From Epichloe hybrida (Eukaryota; Ascomycota; Sordariomycetes; Hypocreales; Clavicipitaceae): a stretch of DNA of 64,000 nucleotides. The position numbers and the translations under genes were made by a program. Positions 24,955 through 36,293 of this stretch are shown here, piece after piece (the first letter of the stretch is position 1; every line of letters starts with the position of its first letter). The DNA is taken from positions 558,001-622,000 of the forward strand of contig JAFEKR010000008.1 of assembly GCA_019022495.1 (NCBI GenBank). The letters are read 5' to 3'. Under the pieces are notes generated by a model. The model saw only the letters and a list, made by a program, of their open reading frames with translations. It had not been told where the DNA came from and searched no databases.

Positions 24955-26466
24955 ATGGCATCATCATCATCCACCGCCACCACCACCACCAGCCATGACG
25001 TTCCAAAGTGCATAGCAACCCTCGTGGAGTGGGCCGTCTCCCGCGGAGCCACGCTTCACCGCTCGGTGGAAGTCTACCAAGATGCGCAGACGGGCCTCTC
25101 GTTCCGCGTCAAACCAACTGCGTCGGGCGCGGTGCAACCGTTCGAGCCCATTGTTCGATTGCCCACCTCGCTGACCCTGTCGTACTTGAACGCCGTGTCC
25201 GAGGGCCAGAAGCAGAAGCAGAAGCAGAAGCAGCAAGACGCCGATGCCAATGACGAGGCCGATGATGATGATGCTGATGCCCCGTTCCACAGCGAGTTCC
25301 TGGCAAAGGCGCCCCCTCACGTCGTCGGGCGGCTGTTCCTCATCAAGGAATACCTCAAGGGCGAGGCGTCCTCCTGGTGGCCGTACATCCAGGCCCTCCC
25401 CCAGCCGGGAGAAGACAACCGACACGCATGGGCGCTGGCGCCGTTCTGGGATCCCGACGAGGCGGAGCTCCTCGAGGGAACCAATGTCGAGGTCGGGCTG
25501 GAAAAGATCCGCAACGACGTCAGGCGGGATCTGCGCGAGGCGAGGGAGCTCCTGCGCGCGTGTCAAGGGCAGGAGGAGAGCGTGCTGAGCAAGGCACTCA
25601 CCGACGACGACGGGCTGTACCAGTGGGCATACTGCATCTTCTCGAGCCGCAGCTTCAGGCCGAGCCTGGTGCTCTCCGAGAGGCAGCAGCGCATGCTGCC
25701 CGCCGGGGTGTCGGTGGACGACTTCTCCGTCCTGCTCCCGCTGTTCGACATTGGCAACCACGACATGACGACGGAGATCCGGTGGGACCTGGACAACGCC
25801 AAGCAGGAGTGCGCGCTCAGGGTCGGCAGGGCGTACCGGCCGGGGCAGCAGGTCTTCAACAACTACAGCATGAAGACGAACGCGGAGCTCCTGCTCGGCT
25901 ACGGCTTCATGATGCCCGCCACGGACGAGCTGCACAACGACTACACGCACGTCCGGAAGAGGACGGCGGCGGCGGCGGAACCGCGGGCCTCGGACGAGTA
26001 TCTCATCTCGCTGCGGCCGCTGTCCCACCCGAGCTCCGTCCTGGCGCGGGCCAAGCAGTCCCTCCAGCTCGACCCGTCCACCGCGGTCCTCGGCTCGTTC
26101 CAGCACGTCCAGCCCGAGATGGTCTGGGACATCATCTGCACGCTGACGAGTGCCCAGCAGCGACGGGACATGGTCCCCGTGCCCGAGGGCCAAGACGCGG
26201 ACCGGTTCCACCGTCACCGCTTCTTCTCCGGACAAGTCGACGGCGAGGCGAGGCTGTGTCTCGAGCAGACGGTGGCCATTATCCAGCACAAGGTGCTGCA
26301 GGAGCTGGAGAGGCTCAGCGAGACGGACGTCGAGCTTGTCGGCCGTCACGCGGACAGCTTGACGAGGAATCAGGCACTGGCGCTGGACTATAGGGGTCGG
26401 TGTAGGAAAGTGCTCGAGGGGGTGTTGGAGGCCATGAGTCGAGATGACATATTTGGCGAGGAATGA
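24955..26466 (+). CDS. SET-domain protein of the RKM/SETD6/Rubisco-LSMT type
   Basis: A single exon of 503 residues with a strongly G/C-biased third position. The split SET domain is visible as SRGATLHRSVEVY near the N-terminus, a long insert with KEYLKGEASSWWPYIQALP at about 130, YQWAYCIFSSRSF, then LLPLFDIGNHDM, and the cofactor/substrate block VFNNYSMKTNAELLLGYGF at about 302. This group methylates lysines on non-histone targets such as ribosomal proteins and elongation factors. The target here is unknown. The Gln/Lys and Asp-rich segment at about 85-110 is low complexity. Long frames on the other strand and in other frames are shadows of the codon bias. Confidence 0.9.
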   Translation: MASSSSTATTTTSHDVPKCIATLVEWAVSRGATLHRSVEVYQDAQTGLSFRVKPTASGAVQPFEPIVRLPTSLTLSYLNAVSEGQKQKQKQKQQDADANDEADDDDADAPFHSEFLAKAPPHVVGRLFLIKEYLKGEASSWWPYIQALPQPGEDNRHAWALAPFWDPDEAELLEGTNVEVGLEKIRNDVRRDLREARELLRACQGQEESVLSKALTDDDGLYQWAYCIFSSRSFRPSLVLSERQQRMLPAGVSVDDFSVLLPLFDIGNHDMTTEIRWDLDNAKQECALRVGRAYRPGQQVFNNYSMKTNAELLLGYGFMMPATDELHNDYTHVRKRTAAAAEPRASDEYLISLRPLSHPSSVLARAKQSLQLDPSTAVLGSFQHVQPEMVWDIICTLTSAQQRRDMVPVPEGQDADRFHRHRFFSGQVDGEARLCLEQTVAIIQHKVLQELERLSETDVELVGRHADSLTRNQALALDYRGRCRKVLEGVLEAMSRDDIFGEE

Positions 26467-26806
26467 ATTGACCTTTTTTTTTTTTGGTTCTCCCTCTTAT
26501 GCGTAGAGAGAGAGGGGGGTGGTTGGGGTTTTCTAGTTTCAGGAACGGCCTCTTGATTTAGAGTAGATGACATTAGAGCAAATAGAGAATAGAGGGCGCG
26601 AGAAATATGCGGTAGGGTAGCCGCCTGTTCGAGTTATAGCTTGGAAAGAGTCCAACAAGTCTGTGCTGACAGATTTACACACACACAAGAGTTCACATCA
26701 CCAGCGGATCGAGGTATATCGTGTTTCGTAGCACGCAGGCGCCAAACTTCGTCCAAGGTCATCGAATACAGAGAAATACATATACACAGTTGTCAACAAC
26801 ACCAAT
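26467..26806. other. Short convergent intergenic region
   Basis: Separates the 3' ends of the SET-domain gene (plus) and the beta-lactamase-like gene (minus). A T11 run follows the SET stop. No gene. Confidence 0.6.
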
Positions 26807-28309
26807 CTATATGTGGCTCCGGGGCGTCCCGCCCAAGAGCAGCTCTCCGTACACGGCGCGCTCCAGCTCATCGTACAGTTTGGCGGCGACCGGGTCGCCG
26901 TTCGGACGCACGTTGACGATGAGAACGCCAGCGATGCCCGTCTTGGGATCGAGCCACTGTGCCGCTTACGTTTAGCTCACTCATCGTCGTGGCTTTTGTG
27001 AAAAAAAAAAAAAAAAAAAAGGGGGGGGGGGAGGGAGGATTATCTGTGCGGAATGACGAAAAAAAAAAAAAAAACCGTTGGACCATGTTATGTGCATGTG
27101 ACGTACCCATCTACTGTTCAGTATCCCGCTCCAGGCCATACTTCCCGCCTTCCTCTTCCCCGGCGCATCCTCCACGTTGATCATGCCGCCCAGCCCATGG
27201 TTCAGCTCCTGGTCCTTTGTGAACTCGAGCGCAAAGGTGTTGTGCGCCAGCGGGTGGAAAGCCAGCTTGCGCATCCACTGCGCCTGGGCCTCGTCCAGCT
27301 GAGGCGTGAGCATCTCCCTGCGCGTCCTGTCCGACACCAGCCTGCCGTTGTCCTGCAGAAACGCCCTCAGCAGGCACGCGTAGTCGCTTGCCGTGGTGAA
27401 GAGCCCCGCGCCGCCGGCCTCCATCTCGTGCTTCTCGGGCGTGGGCCAGTACGCCGTCTTGAGGGCGCCGTCCCGCGTGCGCTCCGTGTTCTGGGCCGTC
27501 CTCGCCGCCGTGTGGGGCATCGTCTCCGGCCAGAAGCCCGTGTCGCTCATGCCCAGGGGTTCAAAGATGTTCTCCTGCATGTACTGCCCGAGGGACTTGC
27601 CCGTGACCTTTTCGAGGACCTGGCCTGCCCAGTCGAGCCCGACGCCGTAGCCCCATGCTTCTCCCGGGGCAAAGCGCAGGGGGGTGGTGATCTCGCTCCT
27701 GGACCATTGGATGCGGGAGAGGTTGCGGCCTGGGGCGGCGCGAGACCACTTGACGAGGACGGGGTCTGCGAATTCGTAGCTGAAGCCTGCCGTGTGGGTG
27801 AGCATCTGCCTCAGGGTGATGGGCCGCGTGTTCTCCTCGTAGACGGGGTTGTCGTCGTCGTCGTCGTCGTCAAAGCCGCGCAGGATCTTGGCTTCTCTGA
27901 GCTCCGGAATGAGAGGACGCACGTCGGCGTCGAGGTCCAGCTTGCGCTGCTCGACGAGCTGCATGACGGAGATGGTCGTGGCCAGCTTGGTCAGGGACGC
28001 CACCCACGTGAAGGTCTTGTCTGTCCATGGAGAAGACCGGGGGTACATGTCCAGACGGCCGGATGAGCCCGTGTAGATGGTGCCTGGGAGGTGGTGACTT
28101 GTTAGCCTTTTTTTTTTTTTTCTTTTGGGACCTGATATGTGTGTATTGTGCGAACAGCAAGTTTCCGGAGCTGAAGCGGGATCGAGGCAAGCGAGCATGG
28201 ATGCCGTACCAGTTCCATCAGTCACCACAAACGACGCACCCGTCAATTTGCCCTTGGTGTCCTCCCCGTCCAAGGTGTACCGTCTCAAGATGTCATCCAG
28301 CTTGTTCAT
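26807..28309 (-). CDS. Beta-lactamase-family serine esterase/transferase
   Basis: Three exons on the minus strand (28309-28210, 28083-27107, 26956-26807) join in frame to 408 residues. The active-site S-x-x-K is in WVASLTKLATT at about residue 62. Other family blocks are LRQMLTHTAGFSYEF, WGYGVGLDWAGQVLEKVTG, IFEPLGMSDTGFWP, GGAGLFTTASDYA, and near the end WWLDPKTGIAGVLIVNV, which is completed by the last splice. This is the class C-like fold used by fungal esterases and acyltransferases such as LovD/EstB relatives. The substrate cannot be read from sequence and no secretion signal is seen, so it is probably cytosolic. Both introns carry long homopolymer runs. Intron 1 is 126 bases and open in frame. 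Confidence 0.9.
27001..27074. repeat. Paired homopolymers in a beta-lactamase gene intron
   Basis: A20 followed by G11 at 27001-27031, then A16 at 27059-27074, all inside the 150-base second intron of the minus-strand gene. Confidence 0.9.
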
Positions 28310-28604
28310 GCTGGCTGTATGGTAGTGTGCCGAGAATGGCAGGCAAATTATTGCGGTAATCGCACTGAAATGGAAATGGAGCCGCTGACTTTTTGTCTTT
28401 GCCTCGGCTCGCTTGATGGGCGCGCGCTCCAAACCGGGGTGGTGGTGGAAGGTGGAGAAGGTGGAAGGTGCGTCATTCGTCACTCTTCGTATGAGATCAT
28501 CGGGGGTGGGCCCATACCGAATGGCTGTTCCTGAACATGTCGTCTCATACGATACATACGGAGTACATACATGTAGTAATTTTTCAGTAAAGCCATCAAT
28601 CATC
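28310..28604. promoter_or_regulatory. Divergent promoter of beta-lactamase-like and Nudix genes
   Basis: Only 295 bases separate the two opposed start codons, so the interval must hold both leaders and promoters. It contains TACGGAGTA at 28557-28565 followed by catacatgta, 48 bases before the Nudix start. No TATA box is obvious. Confidence 0.55.
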
Positions 28605-29641
28605 ATGGGTACTCCCGCGGCGAAAGCGCCTCGGCCGCCTTCACTCCCAGATCTCATCGCCATTGTCGACAAGTGAGTGTGTCCCGTCAGCGCCAACTTC
28701 ATCAGGTAATTCATTCATTCCACGCTGATTCTTGTCAAAACGAAACCACCAGCGTCCCGATCGACTTTGAAACCAACTGCGCGCCATACTACCGCCTTCA
28801 CATATCGCCCGACCCCCGGACTCACGGCTACGTCCACCCAAACACCGTCTCTCGCATGCCGTGGCCCTCCTCGTTCATCATCAACCATGACGACCGTCGC
28901 ATCACCCTCTCTCCCTGCCCGCCAGCCACCTCTCTCTCCGTCCACGCCAACGCCGCCTTCCAGCAGGCCGTGGACGCTGCCATCGACAACTCCATCTTCC
29001 CTACGCTCAACGGCATGCACAGCGAGCACTTCCGCGTCATGGGCGCCCGGTCCTTTGTCCAGATCGAACGCTTCGCCGCCTCGCTCTTCGGCATCGCCAC
29101 GCGCGGCGCCCATCTCACATGCTACGTGCGCGCAGCTCGGGGCCCGCCCAAGATCTGGGTCGCCAGACGGAGCGCCAACATGCTCACCTATCCCGGCTTG
29201 CTGGACAGCACCGTCGCCGGCGGTGTCAAGGCAGACCACTCCCCGCTGGACTGCATCCTCGCCGAGGCCACGGAGGAGGCGTCCCTGCCCGAGGACCTCG
29301 TCGCCAAGCACGTCCGCAGCGTGGGCGTCGTCACCCTCGCCAACAGGAATGCCCGGACGGACCTTCATCATTCCGAAGTCCTGTACGTCTACGACCTCGA
29401 ATTGCCAGCGGGCGTGGTGCCCCGCCCACAAGACGGCGAGGTCGATGAGTTTGTCCTCATGGACTGTGATGAGGTGCAGCGGAGGATGGTCGGCCTGGAG
29501 TTCAAACCGAATGTCTGTCCTGTCATGATCGACTTCATGATCCGCCATGGAGTGATTACGCCGGAGCAGGAGAGGGAGTATGTTGAGATCTGCAATCGCT
29601 TGAGGAGGAAATTGCCCGTGCCGACGACATCTGACGAGTAG
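28605..29641 (+). CDS. Nudix hydrolase with DUF4743-type N-terminal domain
   Basis: Exons 28605-28672 and 28753-29641 join in frame to 318 residues (MGTPAAKAPRPPSLPDLIAIVDN then VPIDFETNCAPYYRL). The N-terminal half resembles the domain before Nudix in yeast YJR142W and in the N-terminal part of fission-yeast Tnr3. Those proteins are linked to thiamine pyrophosphate metabolism, where damaged forms such as oxythiamine diphosphate are hydrolysed. The Nudix box reads GGVKADHSPLDCILAEATEE plus ASL. The Glu residues of the EExxxx core are present, but the usual Arg of REUxEE is Ala. FVLMDCDEV and the CPVMIDFMIRHG tail are typical. The substrate is inferred from family only. Confidence 0.88.
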
Positions 29642-30755
29642 TCTTGATGGAATATGTGCATCGATATATCCAAGGCCAAGTAAATTAGTAAATTCTTCAT
29701 AGCTTCGGGTAGAGATGACTCACAGAGAGCACGTCACGAATACATAGGCCAGAATTAAAGATGACTCGACGTGATACCCAAATAGGTCTAGTGCAGTTGA
29801 CATGGCATTTGCTGCCCCCCGTCCGTCCGTCCGTCTGTACCTTTGCCGTTATCGATATTGATCGATTGGGCTTTTTTTTTCTGATGCGGTCCCGCCCGCC
29901 TGCCCCACGTTAATATTGATCCGCCCTACATACATAATCCATCCCTGCTACCCTTCCCTTCTCATCAAACCCCAGCTACATACAGTCAGTCAACCCGTCC
30001 GCTCGAAAAGCCTTCTACTTTGTTCCGACAACATAATTCTTCTACGTTTCCTCTCTCAGTCAAACAACCTCTTGGACGTCATTCCTGCCAGACGACGCAT
30101 GCTCCTACCAAGCAGCCAATTTACAACCATCCAGGCATGAAGTATCCAGCGGATTGGCACATGCACATTGTGGTTTCGGCAAAGTAACGCACGTATACGC
30201 TATACACATTGATCCTACATACAGCTGTTGCTATTGAGCAAAGAGAGGCGCCGAGTGCAAACCTCCATCTCTTTCCTTTCCACCTTCGTTTTTTTTCAGG
30301 TTTGAGGAACTGCGAACTGGCGGCCCCAGAAGAAGCAAAACCAAACTTCGACGACCTGGCTGTGTCGACCATACGCCCGACGCCAATCCCTCGAACCACC
30401 AGAAAAGAAAAAAAAATCATCATCCCAAGCCCCCTCAAGGATCAATGCCATTGGTCAGGCAACATCATCTTGGGTTTGACGATAGAGATTACAATGCGTG
30501 GCTCAGAATATGCAAGAGCCTGGTCCTAAAGGAAGGGGAACATCAAATAACGAGGAAGAGAATCATAACCACACATCGGTGTCAGACGTAAGCGCAGTGG
30601 CAACCCTTGTTCCTCGAGAAGAAAGGCTGCTGTTCCTGACCCACGGAACATGGACATTTGAGTCAAGCAATCCATACCAACGCCGGCTCCATCCAATAAC
30701 TTCGTTTCTTCATAACCAAATACGCCGTCCCAGATCAATCATGTTCGGCCTACTC
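29642..30755. other. Convergent intergenic region
   Basis: Lies between the 3' ends of the Nudix gene (plus) and the BET protein gene (minus). A gtccgtccgtccgtc run is at about 29820-29836. Small overlapping frames only; no gene seen. Confidence 0.55.
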
Positions 30756-33700
30756 CTACTCCTCCTCCGAGTCCGAATCGTCGCTTGATTCGGCTCCTGG
30801 GGTAGGCGCTTGCGTCACACCTGGCCCATCACCGGAATCCTGCGGGTTTCTGTACATTTGACTGAGGGCCTGCAGTTCGGCAATTCGCTGTTCTTGTTCT
30901 GACGCGCTCATGGGCTTATTCTTCTTTGGTTTAGCAGCTGTCGATGCCTTGGAACTCTGCTTGGCCGATGGTCGGCTGGCTTCTGGAGCCGGAATTGGCT
31001 CGATGTCTTTGGCGAAACCGGGCAGAGCCTTGCGACACAGATCCCAAAGCTTGCCGAGAGCATCTTGGCTCAGCTGGTCAATGTCTAATTCGAGCTCGCC
31101 GTCGTTGTTCTCCTGCGAAGATTGATTAGTCCCTTAGTGCTCTTCCTCTTGCTTCACCTTTAAGGGCGGGGCTCGATTTCTGGCTGGGGATCGGGGCTTC
31201 ATGTCCACTTACATTTTGACCTGTGTCCTTTTTAATAATGTCGATAGCGCGATCAAGATGAGGAAACTCCAAATCATTGATGCCGTTAGCGATCTGGTCT
31301 TTTTGGGCAGCAGTCAGGCTCTTCTTAGTGGCAGCCTTCTTCGGACCTCCGGCCTTCTTGGCTTGACCACCAGTCGACTTTCGGCCTCCAGAAGCTCCTG
31401 CCTTGGCTTTGCCATTCTTTCCAGGCTTTTTAGGCTTGTCACTCTTCGCCTTCGCACGGGCTGCCTGTGCCTCGTGCGCCTTGCCAATGAGTGTCTTTTG
31501 GACCATGTCAACAATATTCTTCTGGATGTCGATCATACTTTGGTTGGATGTGAGGAGCATGCTGTTGAGCTTCTTTGTCTCTTCATCTAGCTTGGCCTGC
31601 AGCTCCTCAATCTCCTTGCTATCGACAACCACCTCAGCCGCAACATCGCCTTCTTCGTCCTCGTCGTCTTCATCTTCGTCACTAGCGTTGGATGCAGACG
31701 CAGGGGCGTTTGCTTTGGCATGCTTCGTCAGCCATACATCTTTGCCTTTCAACTGTGCAAGAAACAAGTCTTCGAGCTGTTTGGCAAGGGCAGAAACTGG
31801 GTTCCCTTGCTCGACAGGGCCATTGAACTTGAAGCAGTTGTCGAAAATGAGTCGCACCGTCTTCTCGAAGTCCTTGAGACTGGAAATCTCTCCGCCAGAC
31901 AACATGCGAGACACCTTGTTCAAGACCATGGGCTTCTTGATGACGGAGTAGTAGGTCGGGATGTTGAGGCCTTCAGCATCAACGGGATCCATGAACCACT
32001 GGTTCATGTGATGATGTTTGCCAGCCATGATCTCGGTCAGAACTTCATCTGCAAATTGAAGCTCGGGTTTGAGCTTCTTGCGAGAGGGTTTTGTGGTGTA
32101 GTCAATATCCTTCGGCTTCGGGGCGCGCACCGTTCGCTTCGGTCGGTCGCCCTCCGTGGCTGTCGAACTACGACGGTCCGCAGCTGACTGGTCCTGTGCA
32201 GTAGCAAATACAGCTTTGTTAGAAGCTATAGCATCCGCAGCAGGGCTCGCAGTAGGTCCTGCAGACTGGCGACGAGCAGCAGTGTCGGTATTGGCGACGA
32301 CGCGGGATTCGCGGACAGGCTTGGGTTTGGGTGCAGCTTTCGGTTTCACGGGCTCCTCGGAGGGAATGGGCAACATCTCTTCCCAAACAGCTCTGACTGC
32401 TGTGGCCGCCGACTCAGTGATATCATGTAGTGGGCCATTGAAGTCCAGAGCATTTTCAAATACCAAACCGAGGTCTTTTCGGAAATCGCCAAAGGTATTG
32501 TATGGGCCACCCAGATCACGCAGACCGCGCTCGAGTTCCGCAAGATCCATCGGGCGGGAAACTTTGGCAACGTAGCTGTCCCATAGCCCAGGCCACAACT
32601 TCTGGACCGAGTCTCTGAAATGAATACCAGCTTTGGTCTTCTTGACACGCCCGATGATCTTGCGCATCTCCCGACGCTGGAAAGCAGAGATGGGGCGCTT
32701 GTTTGTTTCCTCATCGACCCAGTTGGATAATTTGCTCAGTGATTTAAGGCTCAGGCCGGGAGTCTCGGTATCAGAAACCATGACTTCTGCCTGTGCTTCA
32801 GCTGGCGCCGGAGCGACAGGCTCGTCATCCTTGGGCTCGGTGCGCGCCCGTTTCGGGGCAGGCTCATCATCAGCCATGTCCTCGTCCCGCTCGCGCGCGA
32901 CCTTGGCACTGGGCGCTTCAGCCATGGACACATCACCTGGAGCCTCGGTTGGCGAGCTTGTTTTCTCGGTAGTTTCAATGGCCAGCTGTGACATGCTGGC
33001 CGGGCCGAGATCCACTTCTGACGTCGGCAAAGTGGCTGCCTCCTGAGACGTAATTACAGACTCTTCAGCCGCAAGCAGCTTTGGTCTTTCAGCAGGCGAA
33101 TCAACCATTTCTGTGTCGATAGCTGCCTTGTTGGAAGATTCCTCAACTGGCTCGTCTGCCTTCTTGTCCTCGTACCCTTTGGTTTCTGGAAGTGGACCAT
33201 TGGCTGCATTGGGCGAATCACGCATGGCCACGTCTTCAGATGGCTTCGTGGATTCATCATCTTTCTGGGCTGGGGATGCTTGGTTGGGTTGGTTGGATCC
33301 GCTTGTTGGAGAAGCCTCCGCTGCTTCTGGAGCTGATATTGCAGATGCGAGTTCAGTAGCGGGTTTGGCGTCATCGTCTTCCGGTTTTGAAGCTGGCCTG
33401 CTACCTTCTTTCACAGCTGCGTCAAATCCGTTGAGCGAAGGCGTTGCATCTGATGAATTGCTGCCATTCACGACGGATTTTTCAGAGTCGATCTTGGCCG
33501 ACTCAGGCAAAGCATCAGCCTGCTTCTCGCTTGCAACGGCTGATTGGGACACGGATTCTGATTTAAGCTCGGATTGAGGCTCTGACTTTGGCGCAGTGTC
33601 GACGCTGTGGCTGTACGGTACACGCAGTCAGCAAATATGAGCAGACAATTAAACGTCGCACATAATTCGACGCGCAAGTTGCAGCAAGTGATCAGAAGAC

Positions 33701-33805
33701 GACTTACCCATTGAGCTCCGTCTTTTGCCCATCTTGTTCTTTCTCTCCGGCCGCGATATGCGGTTTTGGGTCCAGCACGGGCGCGTCTGAGCCAGACGTA
33801 TCCAT
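30756..33805 (-). CDS. bdf1: BET double-bromodomain transcription factor (Bdf1-like)
   Basis: Three exons (33805-33708, 33610-31213, 31112-30756) join in frame to 950 residues. Order: acidic, Ser/Ala/Glu-rich N-terminus; first bromodomain at about 340-440 (KAGIHFRDSVQKLW to ALDFNGPLHDI); second at about 550-655 (FADEVLTEIM, NIPTYYSVIKKPM, NCFKFNGP). The acetyl-lysine-contacting Asn is kept in both FN motifs. A Lys/Ala-rich basic stretch follows, then the ET domain (DLEFPHLDRAIDIIKKDTGQ), whose second half ELELDIDQLSQDALGKLW lies in the last exon. The tail is acidic (DDSDSEEE). BET proteins bind acetylated H4 and work with TFIID and chromatin remodellers. At intron 1 a second acceptor six bases downstream would also stay in frame (removing two residues). 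Confidence 0.95.
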
Positions 33806-35902
33806 CGTCGTGGTTCGTAATGACAGCTCGGTTTGTGTGGTTTTCAGCTGAGAAATGTCGTCGCGGCATCCAAACAGCTGTGGTAGAGTGGCGTTTGCGC
33901 CAGGCAGGGCGTTGGGGGAGGATGGCGTTTCGAAGAGCGGTCGCGTTTGTGTAGAAGGATGCAGGGCGGCGAAGCTGCCTTGGATACTCGCGCAAAGCTT
34001 CCTGATGCAAGGCTTGGTGGCGCGGAAGCTGGAACTGGAGGGTGATGGCCTATCGGCGACAAGAGAGATGCGCTTGAATTCGCGAGGCAGCAAGAGGGTG
34101 AGGCGCGCTGCAAGAATTGATTATAAAGGCGGCGACGTCGAATCGCAAGGGCTGGACAACTGTCAACGGTTGGCAGTTGGTCTCAGCAGCACGCGGCGCA
34201 AACAATGAACGGCCGGGTATAATCAGGCAGGGAGTGTCGCAACAATAGCCTATGGTCGATGCGCCGGCGCGATTGAATCGGAGGAAGCGACGAAAGCTTC
34301 GGTGGAGGCGAAACAGAAGTCGAAGTGGGCGGAAAAGGGAAATTTAAATAGAGGACAAATGGTAATCGGAGTGCAGGCCTGTTGAATTTCTACCTTTATG
34401 ATCAGATAGGGAAAGCAGGCGACGGCGGTGGTTGGTCGCGACCGAGCTGTGCCGTATGCGGTCCGTTTGGGTTGGCGTGCAGAAAAGGCAAGGCGAGGGC
34501 AGCGCCAAGTTGTTGCTCAAGGTCGATGCAGACGGGAGGCAGGTTAGGGAGGGTACGAAGGCAGTACGCCGGAGATACTGCGGGATGCGAGCCTGAATAA
34601 GGAATGGTGGGTGGAGGAGATGCGAGCGACAATGTACCTTGCAAGTGACTTGTGCAGGCAGGGCGGGTCGCGGTGGTCGGAGGGGGAAACGGGGGGGGGT
34701 CTGCGAGGAAAAGCGCGTGCACGTCAATAAAATTTTGCCGGTCGGAGGCGCGAAGGTATTTATGAGAGAGAAAGGCAAACTCGGCCGCGACGTTTGATTT
34801 GTGACTAACGGGGCGCGAGAAAAGGCTGGGGCCAGAAAAATTTACCTTGGAGAGGGAGCACCAGCCACCAGACACCAGACACCAGCCACAGAAGCGACGG
34901 ATGCGCTTGACTTGTTCACGGATTACGGATTACATCCTTCTATTGATTTCTGGCATCGAATCCGCCTAGCAAATCGACCTACGGATTAGGGCTTGTAATT
35001 ATTTCAAAGAATAAATGGGTCGCTGTACTTGCAAGTCGCTCACGGTCATCTACAACAATGTCAACACTTGACAGAAACGCTGGAACTTGCTTCCAATAAT
35101 GCGGTCCCTTATGTAGGGCAAGTAGCCACCGACCAACAGACGTCATTTACAAAGTCTCAAGCGAGGTGCAGCAGCCCTCACCTTTGTGCCAAATTGACAA
35201 ATCCACGCAAAAAGTGCCTTTTCCATGCGTTTCCCATTGCTCACATCTCAATCATGTGCCCAACAAGCCCACGGCTTGATCCATGCACCACCGTTTCCCC
35301 CGACTTACACAGGACGCTTCGTGAAGAAAACAAGGGGATGTTGGGCCTCTCTAAAAGCCCTCTCAAAGCCAGTTTGCCGCCTTGACGCGAGAATTCTTCA
35401 AACGGGGTGATGGGGTCCACACACCTGTGGCGCAGACTGGAAAGGAGCCTCTTCCTGTCACTTGAAAGTCACCTGACTTGTCGCAGGCTACTGTGTTTCT
35501 GCAAACGGGTCCAGCACCTACGGAGTCTGTGAATATGTAAACATGTACGGACTACTCCGTAATTCGGAGGGTAATATTCCAGGAAAAGAAAAGAAAAAGT
35601 AGATCCTCATTCAAGAAAGCTAGCCAATGACAAAGGACCATACGTACATGTACGAGTTACCTCGTGTAGAAATGGGGCTAGCACAGGCTGCGAACGGAGC
35701 ATGATTTCATGCGCTACCCAATCATGGTTCGTCCGCAAAACAAGAGGGGGGGGGGGCACCAGGACTTTTCAGCCTCCGGCATTGTTTGCGGCGGACATGA
35801 ATGTGCATCGGTGATGTGGAGTAATCACGTGGTCTGTCATCTGACCTTGATCTCATCAACTTTCCTTGGCTTATCGTCCATTATCGGGCTGGTGGTGCAG
35901 CC

Positions 35903-35938
<36 letters not shown>

Positions 35939-36293
35939 GCTAGGCAAGAAGACGTTCTGTGAAATTTTGCAACCCATTCTGGTGTTGCTTGACACCGGAA
36001 TCACCAACCTCACAGTACTTGCTACGGGGATCAAGCAAGTCTTGACCAGCTTTTACTGCTTGCCTGTTTTTTTCAATTCAATCCCCCGTTTGTTCCCGGA
36101 GAAAAGAATTACTGCCCGACTGGGATCCATATGATTTCTTGGCACACACTCGACTTTGTTCATTCTGTCTTTGAGAGGGCGGATACACACGCATTCGAAA
36201 CCGCACTTTCCTCGAAATTACAAATAAACACTGTACTCTTGTAGACAATTTCCGCCTCGTTCCCCCTTCTTTCTCAGCAGACCACACGTTTCG
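33806..36293. other. Divergent intergenic region, 2.5 kb
   Basis: Shared upstream region of the BET gene (minus) and the Utp12-domain gene (plus). It holds a short gacaccagacaccag repeat near 34872-34886, an exact TACTCCGTA at 35553-35561 with tacgga words around it, a G10 run near 35746, and A31 at 35904-35934. Overlapping small frames on both strands have no family features. Confidence 0.55.
35904..35934. repeat. A31 homopolymer
   Basis: Longest mononucleotide run in the window, in the intergenic region upstream of the Utp12-domain gene. Confidence 0.9.

Noticed and set aside
24967..26349. 460-codon frame on the minus strand opposite the SET-domain gene
   Set aside because: Shadow of G/C-biased codons; Arg/Val/Leu/Glu-rich composition with no family motif, while the plus strand has a clear SET domain.
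25377..26393. 338-codon plus-strand frame within the SET-domain gene
   Set aside because: Ala/Arg/Gly-rich out-of-frame shadow without domain features.
27053..28066. 337-codon plus-strand frame opposite the beta-lactamase-like gene
   Set aside because: Antisense shadow that also starts inside an A run in an intron.
28310..28714. Upstream extension of the beta-lactamase frame
   Set aside because: It overlaps the Nudix start and promoter, and the internal ATG at 28309 gives the normal family N-terminus.
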